Shown here one piece after another: positions 18,800 through 27,304 of a stretch of 64,000 nt of DNA (position 1 is its first letter; every line of letters starts with the position of its first letter). The position numbers and the translations under genes are program-made. The notes beneath the pieces were generated by a model. It did not search any database. It saw nothing but the letters and a program-made list of their open reading frames with translations, and had not been told where the DNA came from. This DNA is from Verrucomicrobiaceae bacterium (GTDB lineage Bacteria > Verrucomicrobiota > Verrucomicrobiia > Verrucomicrobiales > Verrucomicrobiaceae): positions 186,001 through 250,000 of the forward strand of contig JAIBCL010000008.1 of NCBI GenBank assembly GCA_019694165.1, read 5' to 3'.

Positions 18800-20836
18800 A
18801 TGACCATCTTCCGCCTTCCCGCTGTGCTGCTGTGTTTTGTCAGTCTCGCCTTTGCCGCATCCGTCGATGCCGTGCGAAATGATGTCGAGGCGCTCGCGGA
18901 GCGGCATGTGTTGAATGATCCCGAATACTGGATCGCGAATGCCACGCCGGACGGCAAATGCGATGGCGGCAAGGTGGCGGACCTGCTGATCAAAGTGGCA
19001 TCGCTCATCAAGCCGGCGTCCGGCATTTCGCAGGCGCTTGCTTTGCTGACGCAGCAGCGCGTCATCGGCTCGCCGGATTACTGGCAAAAGAATGCCGTGC
19101 CCGGCGGCGTGTGCGTCGGGAAGAATGTCGCCATCGTCCTCAGCCGCAGCGCCGCACTGCTGCCGGTCGAGCCTCCGAAGTCGGTGGATGCGAAGCCGCT
19201 CGAGCCGACGCCTGCGGAAAAGCTGCGCACCAGCTATGATGTCATCATCGCCGGTGCGGGCACTGGCGGCGTGGGCGCTGCGGTGCAGGCCGCGCGAATG
19301 GGGCGGTCGGTTTTGCTGCTGGAGGAGACGGACTGGATCGGCGGTCAGGCGATGGCCGCTGCGGTCACATCGATGGACGAGGGCGTGACGCTGGTGCGCG
19401 AGCGCGGCCTGTATCGCGAACTATGCGGACTGATCGCCGCGCATTATCAGCCGCTCGGGATCAATCATGTGACCGCCTACTGGCACGGTCATGTGGCCGT
19501 TGAGCCACGTGTCGGCCGCCGTTTGCTGCATGTGATGCTCGGTGATGCAAAAGGCAGCGGCATCCTGGATCTCGCGTTGCAGACGCGCGTAACGAACGTT
19601 GCGAAAGAGGGCGATCGAGTGACGGGCGTGACGATCGAGAGCAATGCGACTGGAGCCAAAACCTCGCGCGAAGTGAGTTGTCAGGTGCTCATCGACGCAA
19701 CGGAATGGGGCGATGTGATTCCGCTGACGGGTGCGCGTTATCGCGTCGGCAACTGCACCAGCGACGCTATCGATTTGTCGAAGCATGTGCAGGACAACAC
19801 GTGGACCGCCGTCGTGAAGCAGTTTCCGCAGGGCGTGCCGGATGACTTGCTCATCAAGCAACCGCCGCCCGGTTACACCGACGAGGTTCACGCTGCGTTC
19901 TCGAAGTCTCTCGTCGAAGGCGAGAAGATCGATCTCAAAGCGAAGCCATGGAACTGGGCCACCTTCATCGGCTATCGAGGCATGCCAGACAGCGCCCGCG
20001 CTGCCGACAACTCGCAGATCACCCGCACGCATCTGAACTACAACAACGACTACCCGGCCACCGTTGCCGAGATGGAAGGTCCCGCGCGACGCCTTGCCAC
20101 GAATCGCGCGATGCAATTGAAGACGCTGCACTTGCTCTGGTTCATCCAGCACACGCTCGGGAAGACCGATTGGTCCGTCGCCAATGACGAAGGCTACGAC
20201 TCGCCGCATCACCGAGCGGAGGTGGATGCATGGATCGCCAAGCGGCCTGATCTCGCAGCGTATCGCACCATCCTTTATCATTTCTCGGTGATGCCCTACA
20301 CGCGCGAGAGCCGTCGCATCATCGGGCTGCACACACTGTGCGCCTCGGAGATCGAGCGCTACCCAGGCAAGCCGGTGCAGTTCGCTCACACCGTCGCGCT
20401 AGGGGATTATCCGGTGGACCTGCATGGCTCGATGTCACCCCCGTATCTGGAACTCGATCTCGAGAGCGACATCCCGCACGGCAAGTTCGGCGCGCGTGGG
20501 GTGGGTCCGTTCGCGATTCCCTTCGAGTGCTTCATCCCGGAGAAGATCGACGGCTTTTTGCCCGCTGAGAAAAACATCAGCCAGAGCCGCATGGCAAATG
20601 GTGCGACGCGTCTCCAGCCGCACACGATGCTGATGGGCCAGGCGGCGGGTGCCATCGCCGCGCTCGCGATCGAGAAACACATCCAGCCACGAGCCGTCGA
20701 TCCCGCCGACGTGCAGCGCGTGCTGCTTGATGCCGGCGACACGCTCACCATCGAGCATCCGAAGGCCCGCTGGGGCACCGATGCGTGGAAGAAGGAACAA
20801 ATCGAGACGCTAAAAGCAGGCGCTGCGGCGAAGTGA
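18800..20836 (+). CDS. Secreted FAD-dependent oxidoreductase with duplicated N-terminal module
   Basis: Exported flavoprotein of 678 residues. A signal peptide (1-20) is followed by two copies of a roughly 45-residue module (about 25-73 and 77-122). Each copy contains a [DS]P[ED]YW motif, then P-x-G-x-C and a hydrophobic helix. The FAD domain begins at 147 with the dinucleotide loop AGAGTGGVGAAVQAARMG, and continues with ETDWIGGQ and a C-terminal NISQSRMANGATRLQP/GQAAG segment. This places it in the FAD-dependent oxidoreductase group common in Verrucomicrobiota and Planctomycetota polysaccharide loci. The start was set at 18800, after AAGG and at the signal peptide. It is followed by a sulfatase gene, so it may oxidise a sugar released from a sulfated glycan; the substrate is unproven. 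Confidence 0.85.
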   Translation: MTIFRLPAVLLCFVSLAFAASVDAVRNDVEALAERHVLNDPEYWIANATPDGKCDGGKVADLLIKVASLIKPASGISQALALLTQQRVIGSPDYWQKNAVPGGVCVGKNVAIVLSRSAALLPVEPPKSVDAKPLEPTPAEKLRTSYDVIIAGAGTGGVGAAVQAARMGRSVLLLEETDWIGGQAMAAAVTSMDEGVTLVRERGLYRELCGLIAAHYQPLGINHVTAYWHGHVAVEPRVGRRLLHVMLGDAKGSGILDLALQTRVTNVAKEGDRVTGVTIESNATGAKTSREVSCQVLIDATEWGDVIPLTGARYRVGNCTSDAIDLSKHVQDNTWTAVVKQFPQGVPDDLLIKQPPPGYTDEVHAAFSKSLVEGEKIDLKAKPWNWATFIGYRGMPDSARAADNSQITRTHLNYNNDYPATVAEMEGPARRLATNRAMQLKTLHLLWFIQHTLGKTDWSVANDEGYDSPHHRAEVDAWIAKRPDLAAYRTILYHFSVMPYTRESRRIIGLHTLCASEIERYPGKPVQFAHTVALGDYPVDLHGSMSPPYLELDLESDIPHGKFGARGVGPFAIPFECFIPEKIDGFLPAEKNISQSRMANGATRLQPHTMLMGQAAGAIAALAIEKHIQPRAVDPADVQRVLLDAGDTLTIEHPKARWGTDAWKKEQIETLKAGAAAK

Positions 20837-20903
20837 GTGCCGCTTCACCGAAAGGATGCCGCCTTCCTCGCCGTCTCAACCGCCACGCCATCGTCAGCTC
20901 ATC

Positions 20904-22460
20904 ATGAAATCCTTTCTGCTCTCACTTGTTCTCGTCACCATCGGATCGCTCACCGCGGCCGAGCGGCCAAATTTCGTCGTCATCAACATCGACGACATGG
21001 GCTACGCGGATGTCGGTTGTTTTGGCTCGACCTTGAATCGCACGCCGAACATCGACCGCATGGCCGCCGAAGGCATGAAGCTGAAGAGCCACTACGCCGC
21101 GCCTGTCTGCTCGCCGTCGCGTTCGTCGCTCATGACCGGCTGCTATCCGAAGCGCGTGCTGCCGATTCCGCACGTCTTGTTTCCTGGCTCCGCCGTTGGA
21201 TTGAATCCGAAGGAGGAAACGGTCGCCGAGATTCTGAAGAGCGCGGGTTATGCGACGCAGATGGTCGGCAAATGGCATCTCGGTGATCAGCCGGGGATGT
21301 TGCCGACAGCGCAGGGCTTCGATCACTACTTCGGCATTCCTTATTCCAATGACATGGGCACGGCTGCGGAGGGATCGAAGAGCAGTCTTGGTGATCCTTT
21401 GCCCGAAGTGAAGCCCGCGCCGGGCGGGCCGGTGGCTGAAACAGGCATCACCGGCAACAACCAGCCGCCGCTGCCGCTCGTGCGTGATGGGAAAGTCGTC
21501 GAACGCGTGAAGGCCGACGGGCAGCAATCGATCACGCAGCGCTACACAGAGGAGGCGGTGAAGTTCATCCGCGAGAGCAAAGACAAATCTTTCTTCCTCT
21601 ACCTGCCGCACAATGCCGTGCATTTCCCGCTGTATCCCGGCAAGGCGTTTCACACGAAGTCGAAGAACGGAACGTATGGCGACTGGGTGGAGGAGGTGGA
21701 CTGGAGCGTCGGCCAGGTGCTCGACACGCTGCGCGAACTCAAGCTGGATGCGAAGACGATGGTCATCTTCACCAGCGACAACGGCGGCACGCCGCGCGCG
21801 GTAAATGCACCGTTGCGCGGATTCAAGGCGAGCACATGGGAAGGCGGCATGAGAGTGCCGACGATCGCGTGGTGGCCCGGTCACATCGCCGCCGGCACGC
21901 AAACGGATGAGATCACGAGCATGATGGATGTGCTGCCCACCTTCGCGTCGCTCGCCGGTGCAAAACTGCCGGAGAATAGAATCGACGGCGCAAATCTGTG
22001 GCCTCTACTTTCGAGCAAAGGCGACGCGAAAGGACCGCACGACGTCTTTTACTACTACCGCGGCTTCAAACTCGAAGCCGTCCGCTCCGGACCGTGGAAG
22101 CTGCAACTCGCAGGTGCTGACGCCAAGATGTCGGTGACCGCCAACGCCAAACAACAGGACAACGCGAAGCAGAAGAACAAAGGAAAGCAGAACGCAAAGA
22201 CGACCGCCAAGAGCACCGCCTCGGGAGAAAAAACCTCGTATCCAAAGCTCTACAACCTCGCCGACGACATTGGTGAGTCGAAGGACGTGGCGGCTGCCAA
22301 TCCGGATGTCGTGAAGCGCCTCCAGTCGCTCGCCGAACAGATGAAGGATGATCTCGGTCTCGACGGCATCGGCCCCGGCTGCCGCGAACTCGGCCGCGTG
22401 GCGAATCCTGAGCCGCTCATCCACGTCGATGGCAGCATTCGCGGCGGGTTTGCGCCATAG
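20904..22460 (+). CDS. Secreted sulfatase (arylsulfatase family)
   Basis: Type I formylglycine sulfatase of 518 residues that removes sulfate esters from carbohydrates. A signal peptide (1-19) precedes metal-binding D30/D31 (INIDDMGYADVG). The modified cysteine is C69 in CSPSRSSLMTG, an exact C-x-P-S-R sulfatase signature. GYATQMVGKWHLGD and VIFTSDNGGTPR follow as further active-site segments. Near residues 412-445 there is a Lys/Asn/Gln/Ala-rich insert not expected in the fold. The start is the ATG opening the signal peptide, 67 bases after the oxidoreductase gene, so the two are probably cotranscribed. The anaerobic or FGE maturase is not in the window. The glycan substrate cannot be named. 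Confidence 0.92.
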   Translation: MKSFLLSLVLVTIGSLTAAERPNFVVINIDDMGYADVGCFGSTLNRTPNIDRMAAEGMKLKSHYAAPVCSPSRSSLMTGCYPKRVLPIPHVLFPGSAVGLNPKEETVAEILKSAGYATQMVGKWHLGDQPGMLPTAQGFDHYFGIPYSNDMGTAAEGSKSSLGDPLPEVKPAPGGPVAETGITGNNQPPLPLVRDGKVVERVKADGQQSITQRYTEEAVKFIRESKDKSFFLYLPHNAVHFPLYPGKAFHTKSKNGTYGDWVEEVDWSVGQVLDTLRELKLDAKTMVIFTSDNGGTPRAVNAPLRGFKASTWEGGMRVPTIAWWPGHIAAGTQTDEITSMMDVLPTFASLAGAKLPENRIDGANLWPLLSSKGDAKGPHDVFYYYRGFKLEAVRSGPWKLQLAGADAKMSVTANAKQQDNAKQKNKGKQNAKTTAKSTASGEKTSYPKLYNLADDIGESKDVAAANPDVVKRLQSLAEQMKDDLGLDGIGPGCRELGRVANPEPLIHVDGSIRGGFAP

Positions 22461-22508
22461 CAGTCGCAGCAGCGCGAGTCTCCTCGCGCCGGGCGCCCCC
22501 CCAGAGAC

Positions 22509-23393
22509 TCACCGGCAAACCTTCCGCCACAGCCAGCGCAGAGGCCAGGTCAGCGCGAGAAACACGCCGCCGACCATGCCCGCGATGAGTTCCGCGGGCA
22601 GCAGCAGCACACGCAGCGGGGGACGCAGGATCGTCTTCATCGCGGGCACCTTCTCGTAGGCGACGTGGCCGGCCAGAATGCCGAGGATGCCGCCGAACTT
22701 CACGATTTTCTCGATGTGAAAGTGCCCCTCCTTGCCGGAGATGAGTGCGAGACCACGCCAGTCCAGCGGCGTCTTCATGTGTGTGTCCCACCAAAGCTCG
22801 GCACACAGCAGCAGGCCGACGAAGCCCACGAGCAAAAACGCAGTGTGCTCGAGCCACGGATGCTTTTCGATGAGGCGGATGCACCAGCCGGCGACGAGAC
22901 GCAGCGTGACGATGCCGATGGTCACCCCGAGATAGACGAGCGCGATGTTATCGCGCGCAAAGGCGACGGCGGCCACCACATTGTCGAAGCTGAGGCTCAG
23001 ATCGAGCAGCGCGATCATGGTGATGGTGCCTGCGAAGGTGTGGTGGCTCACATTGGCCGCTTCGCCCTCGTCGGCTTTCGCCTCCTTCTGCTCGGCGAAG
23101 TGGGCGCACATCAGCCAGATAAGGTACGCCGCGCCGGCAAGCATGAGCCAGTGATTGTCGATGATGATGTCGGCGACGAAGAGCGCGATGATGCGGAAGC
23201 CGTAAGCGCCGGCATAGCCGATGGTCATGGCCACCTTCCGCTTCTTCTCGTCGAGATGGGACGCCATCGCGGCGATGGCGAGCGCATTGTCGACGGACAG
23301 CAGCCCCTCGATCACAATGAGGCTCACGACCACCATGAGCGCGTCTTTGGAAAAGAGCGCGGTGCTGGCGAGGGTAAGGCAGTCTGCAATCAT
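22509..23393 (-). CDS. TerC-family integral membrane protein
   Basis: Polytopic inner-membrane protein of 294 residues, related to TerC/Alx/YkoY proteins implicated in metal-ion (manganese) efflux or in folding of exported proteins. The family signature VIEGLLSVDNALAIAAM near residue 27 contains the conserved charged pair inside the membrane. A second LLDLSLSFDNVVAAVAFA copy lies near 133, as expected for the internally repeated TerC fold. Seven to nine hydrophobic spans are visible. It lies on the minus strand, ten bases after thioredoxin reductase, suggesting an operon. It converges on the sulfatase gene. No tellurite genes are nearby. Confidence 0.85.
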   Translation of the reverse strand: MIADCLTLASTALFSKDALMVVVSLIVIEGLLSVDNALAIAAMASHLDEKKRKVAMTIGYAGAYGFRIIALFVADIIIDNHWLMLAGAAYLIWLMCAHFAEQKEAKADEGEAANVSHHTFAGTITMIALLDLSLSFDNVVAAVAFARDNIALVYLGVTIGIVTLRLVAGWCIRLIEKHPWLEHTAFLLVGFVGLLLCAELWWDTHMKTPLDWRGLALISGKEGHFHIEKIVKFGGILGILAGHVAYEKVPAMKTILRPPLRVLLLPAELIAGMVGGVFLALTWPLRWLWRKVCR

Positions 23394-23402
23394 CGAGGGG
23401 AA

Positions 23403-24335
23403 TCAATGCACGCCGATGGCGGCGAGGTAGCGCTCAGCCTCCAGCGCTGAAGCGCAGCCCTGGCCCGCAGCGGTGATGGCCTGGCGGTAAACGTGATCCG
23501 CCACGTCGCCGGCGGCGAAGAGTCCCTCCGTTTTTGTCAGCGTGCCGCGCGTCTGCACGATGTAGCCGCTCTCGTCGAGATCGACGAGGCCGCCGAGGAA
23601 CTGCGCATTCGGAATGTGCCCGATGGCGACGAAGACGCACTTCACCTCCAGCTCGCTCTCCTCGCCGCTGACGAGGTTCTTCAGCTTCACGGCCCGCATC
23701 TCGCCTTTGTCGTCGGTGAGGTATTCGGCCACGGTGCTGTTCCAGACCGGCTTGATCTTCGGATTCGCCAGCGCGCGGTCGGCCATGATTTTCGAGGCAC
23801 GAAGCTCGTCGCGGCGATGAATGAGATACACGGTCGAAGCGAACTTGGTAAGGAATGATGCCTCCTCGCACGCGGAGTCGCCGCCGCCGATCACGCACAC
23901 AGGTACGTTCCGGTAAAACGCACCGTCACATGTGGCGCAGCTCGTGAGCCCGTGACCGATGAGCTGCCTCTCATCCGGCAGTCCGAGGTGGCGCGGCGAC
24001 GCGCCCGTGGCCACGATGACCGCGCGTGCCTCGCGCACCACGCCGTCTTCGGTGGTGATCTCAAAATGACCCGCAACCGCCTTCGCCACCTTGCTCACTG
24101 ATGCATATTCGATGCGCGTGCCGAAGCGCTCGGCCTGCGCCTGCATGTTCATCATCAGCTCCGGTCCCATTATGCCCTGCGGGAAGCCGGGGAAGTTTTC
24201 CACCTCTGTCGTCGTCGTGAGCTGGCCGCCGGGCAGATTGCCGGCGAGGATCAGAGGCTTCAAGTTGGCGCGTGCAGCGTAAATCGCCGCCGTGTAGCCG
24301 GCGCAGCCGGTGCCGATGATGATGATGTTTTCCAT
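23403..24335 (-). CDS. trxB: Thioredoxin-disulfide reductase
   Basis: Cytosolic FAD/NADPH flavoenzyme of 310 residues that reduces thioredoxin. FAD-binding [16 protein letters not shown] is near residues 7-22. The redox-active pair is in SCATCDGAF near 137. The NADPH loop [10 protein letters not shown] is near 157, and the C-terminal FAD motif [19 protein letters not shown] is present. The start was set at [10 protein letters not shown], which places the first beta strand at the N-terminus; longer frames add 34 residues that fit no family member. It heads a two-gene minus-strand unit with TerC and is divergent from the palindrome-flanked ATPase gene. Confidence 0.95.
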   Translation of the reverse strand: MENIIIIGTGCAGYTAAIYAARANLKPLILAGNLPGGQLTTTTEVENFPGFPQGIMGPELMMNMQAQAERFGTRIEYASVSKVAKAVAGHFEITTEDGVVREARAVIVATGASPRHLGLPDERQLIGHGLTSCATCDGAFYRNVPVCVIGGGDSACEEASFLTKFASTVYLIHRRDELRASKIMADRALANPKIKPVWNSTVAEYLTDDKGEMRAVKLKNLVSGEESELEVKCVFVAIGHIPNAQFLGGLVDLDESGYIVQTRGTLTKTEGLFAAGDVADHVYRQAITAAGQGCASALEAERYLAAIGVH

Positions 24336-24528
24336 GTGTGTTTGGAGAAGAAGGTGGCCCACGATGAACACGGCAATGGCCGGGTCAACCGCAGGATGGC
24401 AAATGTCGCCGGCCCGCTCCGGAAAGAGAGTGATCATCCGGTCATGCAGTCCTCACCCGCGGCCTCTTCATCGGGCCCCGGGGTTTCCGCCCGTGCGGAC
24501 AGCAGCGAAAAAGCTCAAAATCGGGATT

Positions 24529-24576
24529 GATGATTTTCTTCCTATAACGAACCTTTATCGGCATCATAGGAAGAAA
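24529..24576. repeat. Left palindromic element flanking the ATPase gene
   Basis: A 48-base element ending four bases before the ATPase start. It begins GATGATTTTCTTCC and ends TCATAGGAAGAAA. Its arms TTTCTTCCTAT and ATAGGAAGAAA are perfect inverted repeats about 20 bases apart. The right arm contains AGGAAG, correctly placed to be the ribosome binding site, so folding of the transcript would hide it. The same element, in the same orientation, occurs at 25982-26028. Confidence 0.85.
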
Positions 24577-24579
24577 CTC

Positions 24580-25986
24580 ATGTTCATCGGAAGAGACGAA
24601 GAACTGAAGACTCTGCGCCGCGCGATCACCGCGCGCGAGGCCCGCATCGCGGTTGTTTACGGACGGCGGCGCATCGGGAAGACATCGCTGATCCGCCAGG
24701 CCGTCGGCCGGGCACCGGCGCTTTTTATCGAAGGACTCGAGGGCCGCTCCACGCAGGCGCAGATCCAGAGCTTCATCACGCAGGCATCGCGGCAATTGCA
24801 CAAACGCCTGCCTGAGTGCGGCTCGTGGCAGGACGCGCTCATGGCGCTGGACGCCGCGATGGGGAAGCGGCCCATGATCATCGTGCTCGACGAGTTCCAG
24901 TGGCTGGCAAATTACCGGCAGGAGCTTGTGTCCACCTTGAAGATGGTGTGGGAGAACTACATCGCCCGTGCGCCGGGCCGCACACTCATCCTGTGCGGCT
25001 CCATCGCCTCGTTCATGACCACGAAGGTCATCCGCTCCAGCGCGTTTTACGGACGCACTGACGTGGTGGTGCATCTGCAGGGATTCCGTCTCGCCGAGAC
25101 CGCGAGGCTCCTGCGCGGGCGCGGATTTCAGGAAGTGCTCGATGCGCAATGCTTCACCGGTGGCGTGCCGAAGTATCTCGAACTGCTCGCCGCCGCGCCC
25201 TCGGTAGCGCTTGGCATGGAGAAGGAGGCGTTCCGTCCGCAAGGTTTTTTTGTCGAGGAATACGAGCGCATCTTCGTCAGCCACTTCGGCCGCAATGCCG
25301 AGTATCCGCGCCTCGTGCGCGTGCTGGCCGCCGCTCCCTACGGCCTGCACCGGCGCGAGCTGGCGGCACGCGCGGACATCGCGGAAGGCGGGATGCTCAG
25401 CCAGCGGCTCTACGACCTGGAAGCCGCCGGCTTCATTTCATCGCACACGCCTTTCGACAAGGAACCGGGATCCCGCCTCATCCGCTATTACATCAGCGAT
25501 CCGTGGATCAGCTTCCACCACGCCTTCCTGCGCACGCGGCTCAAGCAGATTCACGACGGCGGAAAAAAGAACATCTTCATCTCGCTGCGGCAGACCGGCG
25601 CCTTCCGTGCATGGATGGGCCGCGCATTCGAACTCGTCTGCCTGCGGCATCAGGACACGCTCGCGCGGTTGCTGGGCTTCGACGCCGTGGATTACGACGC
25701 CGGCCCGTGGTTTCGCTCGCCGCGCAAAGGCATCGCCGGCGTGCAGATCGACCTCGCCTACAACCGCGCGGACGGTGTGATCACGCTCTGCGAAATGAAG
25801 CGCCAGACCGCGCCGCTGGGCCGGGCGGTGATCGCGGAAGTGGAGCGGAAGGCCGCCACGCTGCGCAACGCGCATCCGCGCCGCACGATCCAGCCCGTGC
25901 TGGTCGTGTACGGCCCCGTGTCGAAGGAGGTGACGTCCGCCGGTTACTTCCAGCGTATTGTGCAGGCAGAGGAAATGTTCGGATGA
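24580..25986 (+). CDS. AAA ATPase with winged-helix and PD-(D/E)XK-like C-terminal (DUF234-type) domain
   Basis: Protein of 468 residues in the COG1672-type ATPase group. Residues 1-200 form a STAND/AAA-like ATPase: Walker A GRRRIGKTSL (28-37), Walker B MIIVLDEFQWL (99-109) and sensor-like LILCGSIASFM (136-146). A winged-helix stretch follows (about 243-288). The C-terminus (345-468) fits the DUF234 pattern: E351 in MGRAFELVC, D391 in VQIDLAY and E405-x-K407 in CEMKRQ. That is the E...D...ExK arrangement of PD-(D/E)XK nucleases. The start was chosen at 24580, behind AGGAAG inside the left palindrome. The stop codon lies within the right palindrome. Exact bracketing by a near-identical pair of elements suggests the gene and elements travel or function as a unit. 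Function is unknown. Confidence 0.85.
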   Translation: MFIGRDEELKTLRRAITAREARIAVVYGRRRIGKTSLIRQAVGRAPALFIEGLEGRSTQAQIQSFITQASRQLHKRLPECGSWQDALMALDAAMGKRPMIIVLDEFQWLANYRQELVSTLKMVWENYIARAPGRTLILCGSIASFMTTKVIRSSAFYGRTDVVVHLQGFRLAETARLLRGRGFQEVLDAQCFTGGVPKYLELLAAAPSVALGMEKEAFRPQGFFVEEYERIFVSHFGRNAEYPRLVRVLAAAPYGLHRRELAARADIAEGGMLSQRLYDLEAAGFISSHTPFDKEPGSRLIRYYISDPWISFHHAFLRTRLKQIHDGGKKNIFISLRQTGAFRAWMGRAFELVCLRHQDTLARLLGFDAVDYDAGPWFRSPRKGIAGVQIDLAYNRADGVITLCEMKRQTAPLGRAVIAEVERKAATLRNAHPRRTIQPVLVVYGPVSKEVTSAGYFQRIVQAEEMFG

Positions 25987-26028
25987 TTTTCTTCCCATGA
26001 CGTTCTTTTTCAGCGTCATAGGAAGAAA
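25982..26028. repeat. Right palindromic element flanking the ATPase gene
   Basis: A 47-base direct copy of the left element. The first 14 and last 13 bases are identical to it, while the centre differs and is one base shorter. Arms TTTTCTTCCCATGACG and CGTCATAGGAAGAAAA form a 16-base inverted repeat with one mismatch. It overlaps the last codon and stop of the ATPase gene. Central differences are concentrated in the loop, while the arms are conserved. Confidence 0.85.
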
Positions 26029-26089
26029 ATTGTTCTTGGCAAAACCCACATTCTGCCGCCGTCGATTCCGGTGCACCCGCCTCACATGC

Positions 26090-26542
26090 TCACTTCTTCT
26101 TCCCGCCGAGACCGAACATGCGCTTCAGCAGTCCGCCTTTGGCCGGCGTTTGCGCGGGAGCGTCCGCAGGCGTGGGTGCCTGCGGCTTGAGCTTCGAGAG
26201 TACGGGGGCAGAAGCAGGGGTGGCCGACTCCGTGGGGACGGCGGCTTCGATGACGGGCAGATCCTCGTTGGCAGGTGATGGTGCGGCAGTCTTTGGCGCG
26301 ACGGTCGTCTTCGCCTTCTTCAGCACGGCAGGTTCCTTGGTCGGCGGCGCAGCGGGGGCTTTCGGCACGGACGGTTCGGCAATCCAGGCGGGGTTGATCG
26401 CTCGGATTGACCCCCATTCTTCAAGGCCTGGCCGCCAGATCAGCGAATCAGCCGGCACATCGCCGCGGCGCGCCATCTGCGCGAACTCCTCCTCGGGAAA
26501 CGGCCCCTTGCTCACGCCCTGCACTTCGAAATACCAGTTCAT
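26090..26542 (-). CDS. GYF_2 (DUF4339) domain protein
   Basis: Small protein of 150 residues. The first 50 residues form a bacterial GYF_2 domain (MNWYFEVQGVSKGPFPEEEF, then MARRGDVPADSLIWRPGLEEWGSI), a module thought to bind proline-rich peptides. The remainder is a low-complexity Ala/Pro/Thr/Lys tail ending in GGLLKRMFGLGGKKK, whose short amphipathic basic end might touch a membrane. The start was set at the GYF Met; the upstream in-frame extension has no domain support. It has no signal peptide. It lies downstream of the heavy-metal-associated-domain gene on the same strand with a 189-base gap. Function is unknown. Confidence 0.75.
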   Translation of the reverse strand: MNWYFEVQGVSKGPFPEEEFAQMARRGDVPADSLIWRPGLEEWGSIRAINPAWIAEPSVPKAPAAPPTKEPAVLKKAKTTVAPKTAAPSPANEDLPVIEAAVPTESATPASAPVLSKLKPQAPTPADAPAQTPAKGGLLKRMFGLGGKKK

Positions 26543-26731
26543 CCGGCGATCATGCACTGGATGGGCGGAGAAATGCAAGCCTGCATTCTCTTCCCCAGCA
26601 GCCATGCCGTCATCTGCGCAGGAGGAACCAAACTCCGAGCGCCTTGAAGTTGGAAGACGGGCAACTTTGATGCGCGCACTATCGTCCTCGTGCTTCGAAC
26701 TGCGAAGTTCGTCGGGAGCGCTGGCCGAGCG

Positions 26732-27304
26732 CTAACCGCCCTGGTCGAACTCAAATTCCAGCACGGTACCGCGGTCGGCAATTTCACGCAATCCGGCTTC
26801 GAGCGTGGCGAGGTCCCAGCCCTGCGGCCCTTTTTTTGCAGCGTCGAGTTTCAAGGGGCGGAAGCGGATGATGAACTCGCCGGTCGGCCGGTCCACCGTT
26901 TCCACGTCGATCCACTGCTTGTTCTTGGCGAAGACGGCGTCCACCCGGGCGGCGTTCCCTTGTTTCATGTAGTCAGGAATGCGGAGCTTGAGCGCGGCCT
27001 CGTAGGGCTTGCCATGCAGACCGATCGCATCCGCCACGGACTGGGCGATCTGATGCACGGTGACGGCCTTCGGATCGAAGGTGACAAAGACCTGGCTCTC
27101 GGTGCCCTGATGCACATCGACATCGCTCACGCCTTTGACCGCATTGATCGAGCTGCCGACCATGTAAGCGCAGGAGGGGCACTCCGTGACCGAAACGAAA
27201 AACGTCAGCGTCTTCTGCTGCGGCTTTGATGCGGAGGTCTCTCCCGCGATCGACGAGGCGGTGGCAAGGCAGAAGAAAATGTACGAGGCAAGGGGCGTTC
27301 GCAT
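26732..27304 (-). CDS. Secreted heavy-metal-associated (HMA)-domain protein
   Basis: Exported protein of 190 residues. The signal peptide is MRTPLASYIFFCLATASSIAG. Residues about 30-95 match an HMA/MerP-like ferredoxin fold with a CPSC pair (VTECPSCAYMVGSSINAVKG) where metallochaperones have CxxC. The strand pattern VTFDPKAVTVHQIAQSVADAIG follows. The C-terminal 90 residues have no family I recognise. The cysteine pair suggests binding of a soft metal or a thiol role in the periplasm. The start was set at the signal peptide. No P-type ATPase or metal regulator is adjacent, so the metal cannot be inferred. Confidence 0.7.
   Translation of the reverse strand: MRTPLASYIFFCLATASSIAGETSASKPQQKTLTFFVSVTECPSCAYMVGSSINAVKGVSDVDVHQGTESQVFVTFDPKAVTVHQIAQSVADAIGLHGKPYEAALKLRIPDYMKQGNAARVDAVFAKNKQWIDVETVDRPTGEFIIRFRPLKLDAAKKGPQGWDLATLEAGLREIADRGTVLEFEFDQGG

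Noticed and set aside
22472-22489. GCGCGAG/CTCGCGC hairpin between sulfatase and TerC as terminator
   Set aside because: Stem of only seven bases, four-base loop and no T tract on either strand.
24529-26028. Reading the palindrome-flanked unit as a classical insertion sequence
   Set aside because: No DDE, HUH or serine recombinase motifs in the encoded protein, and no target-site duplication visible next to the elements.
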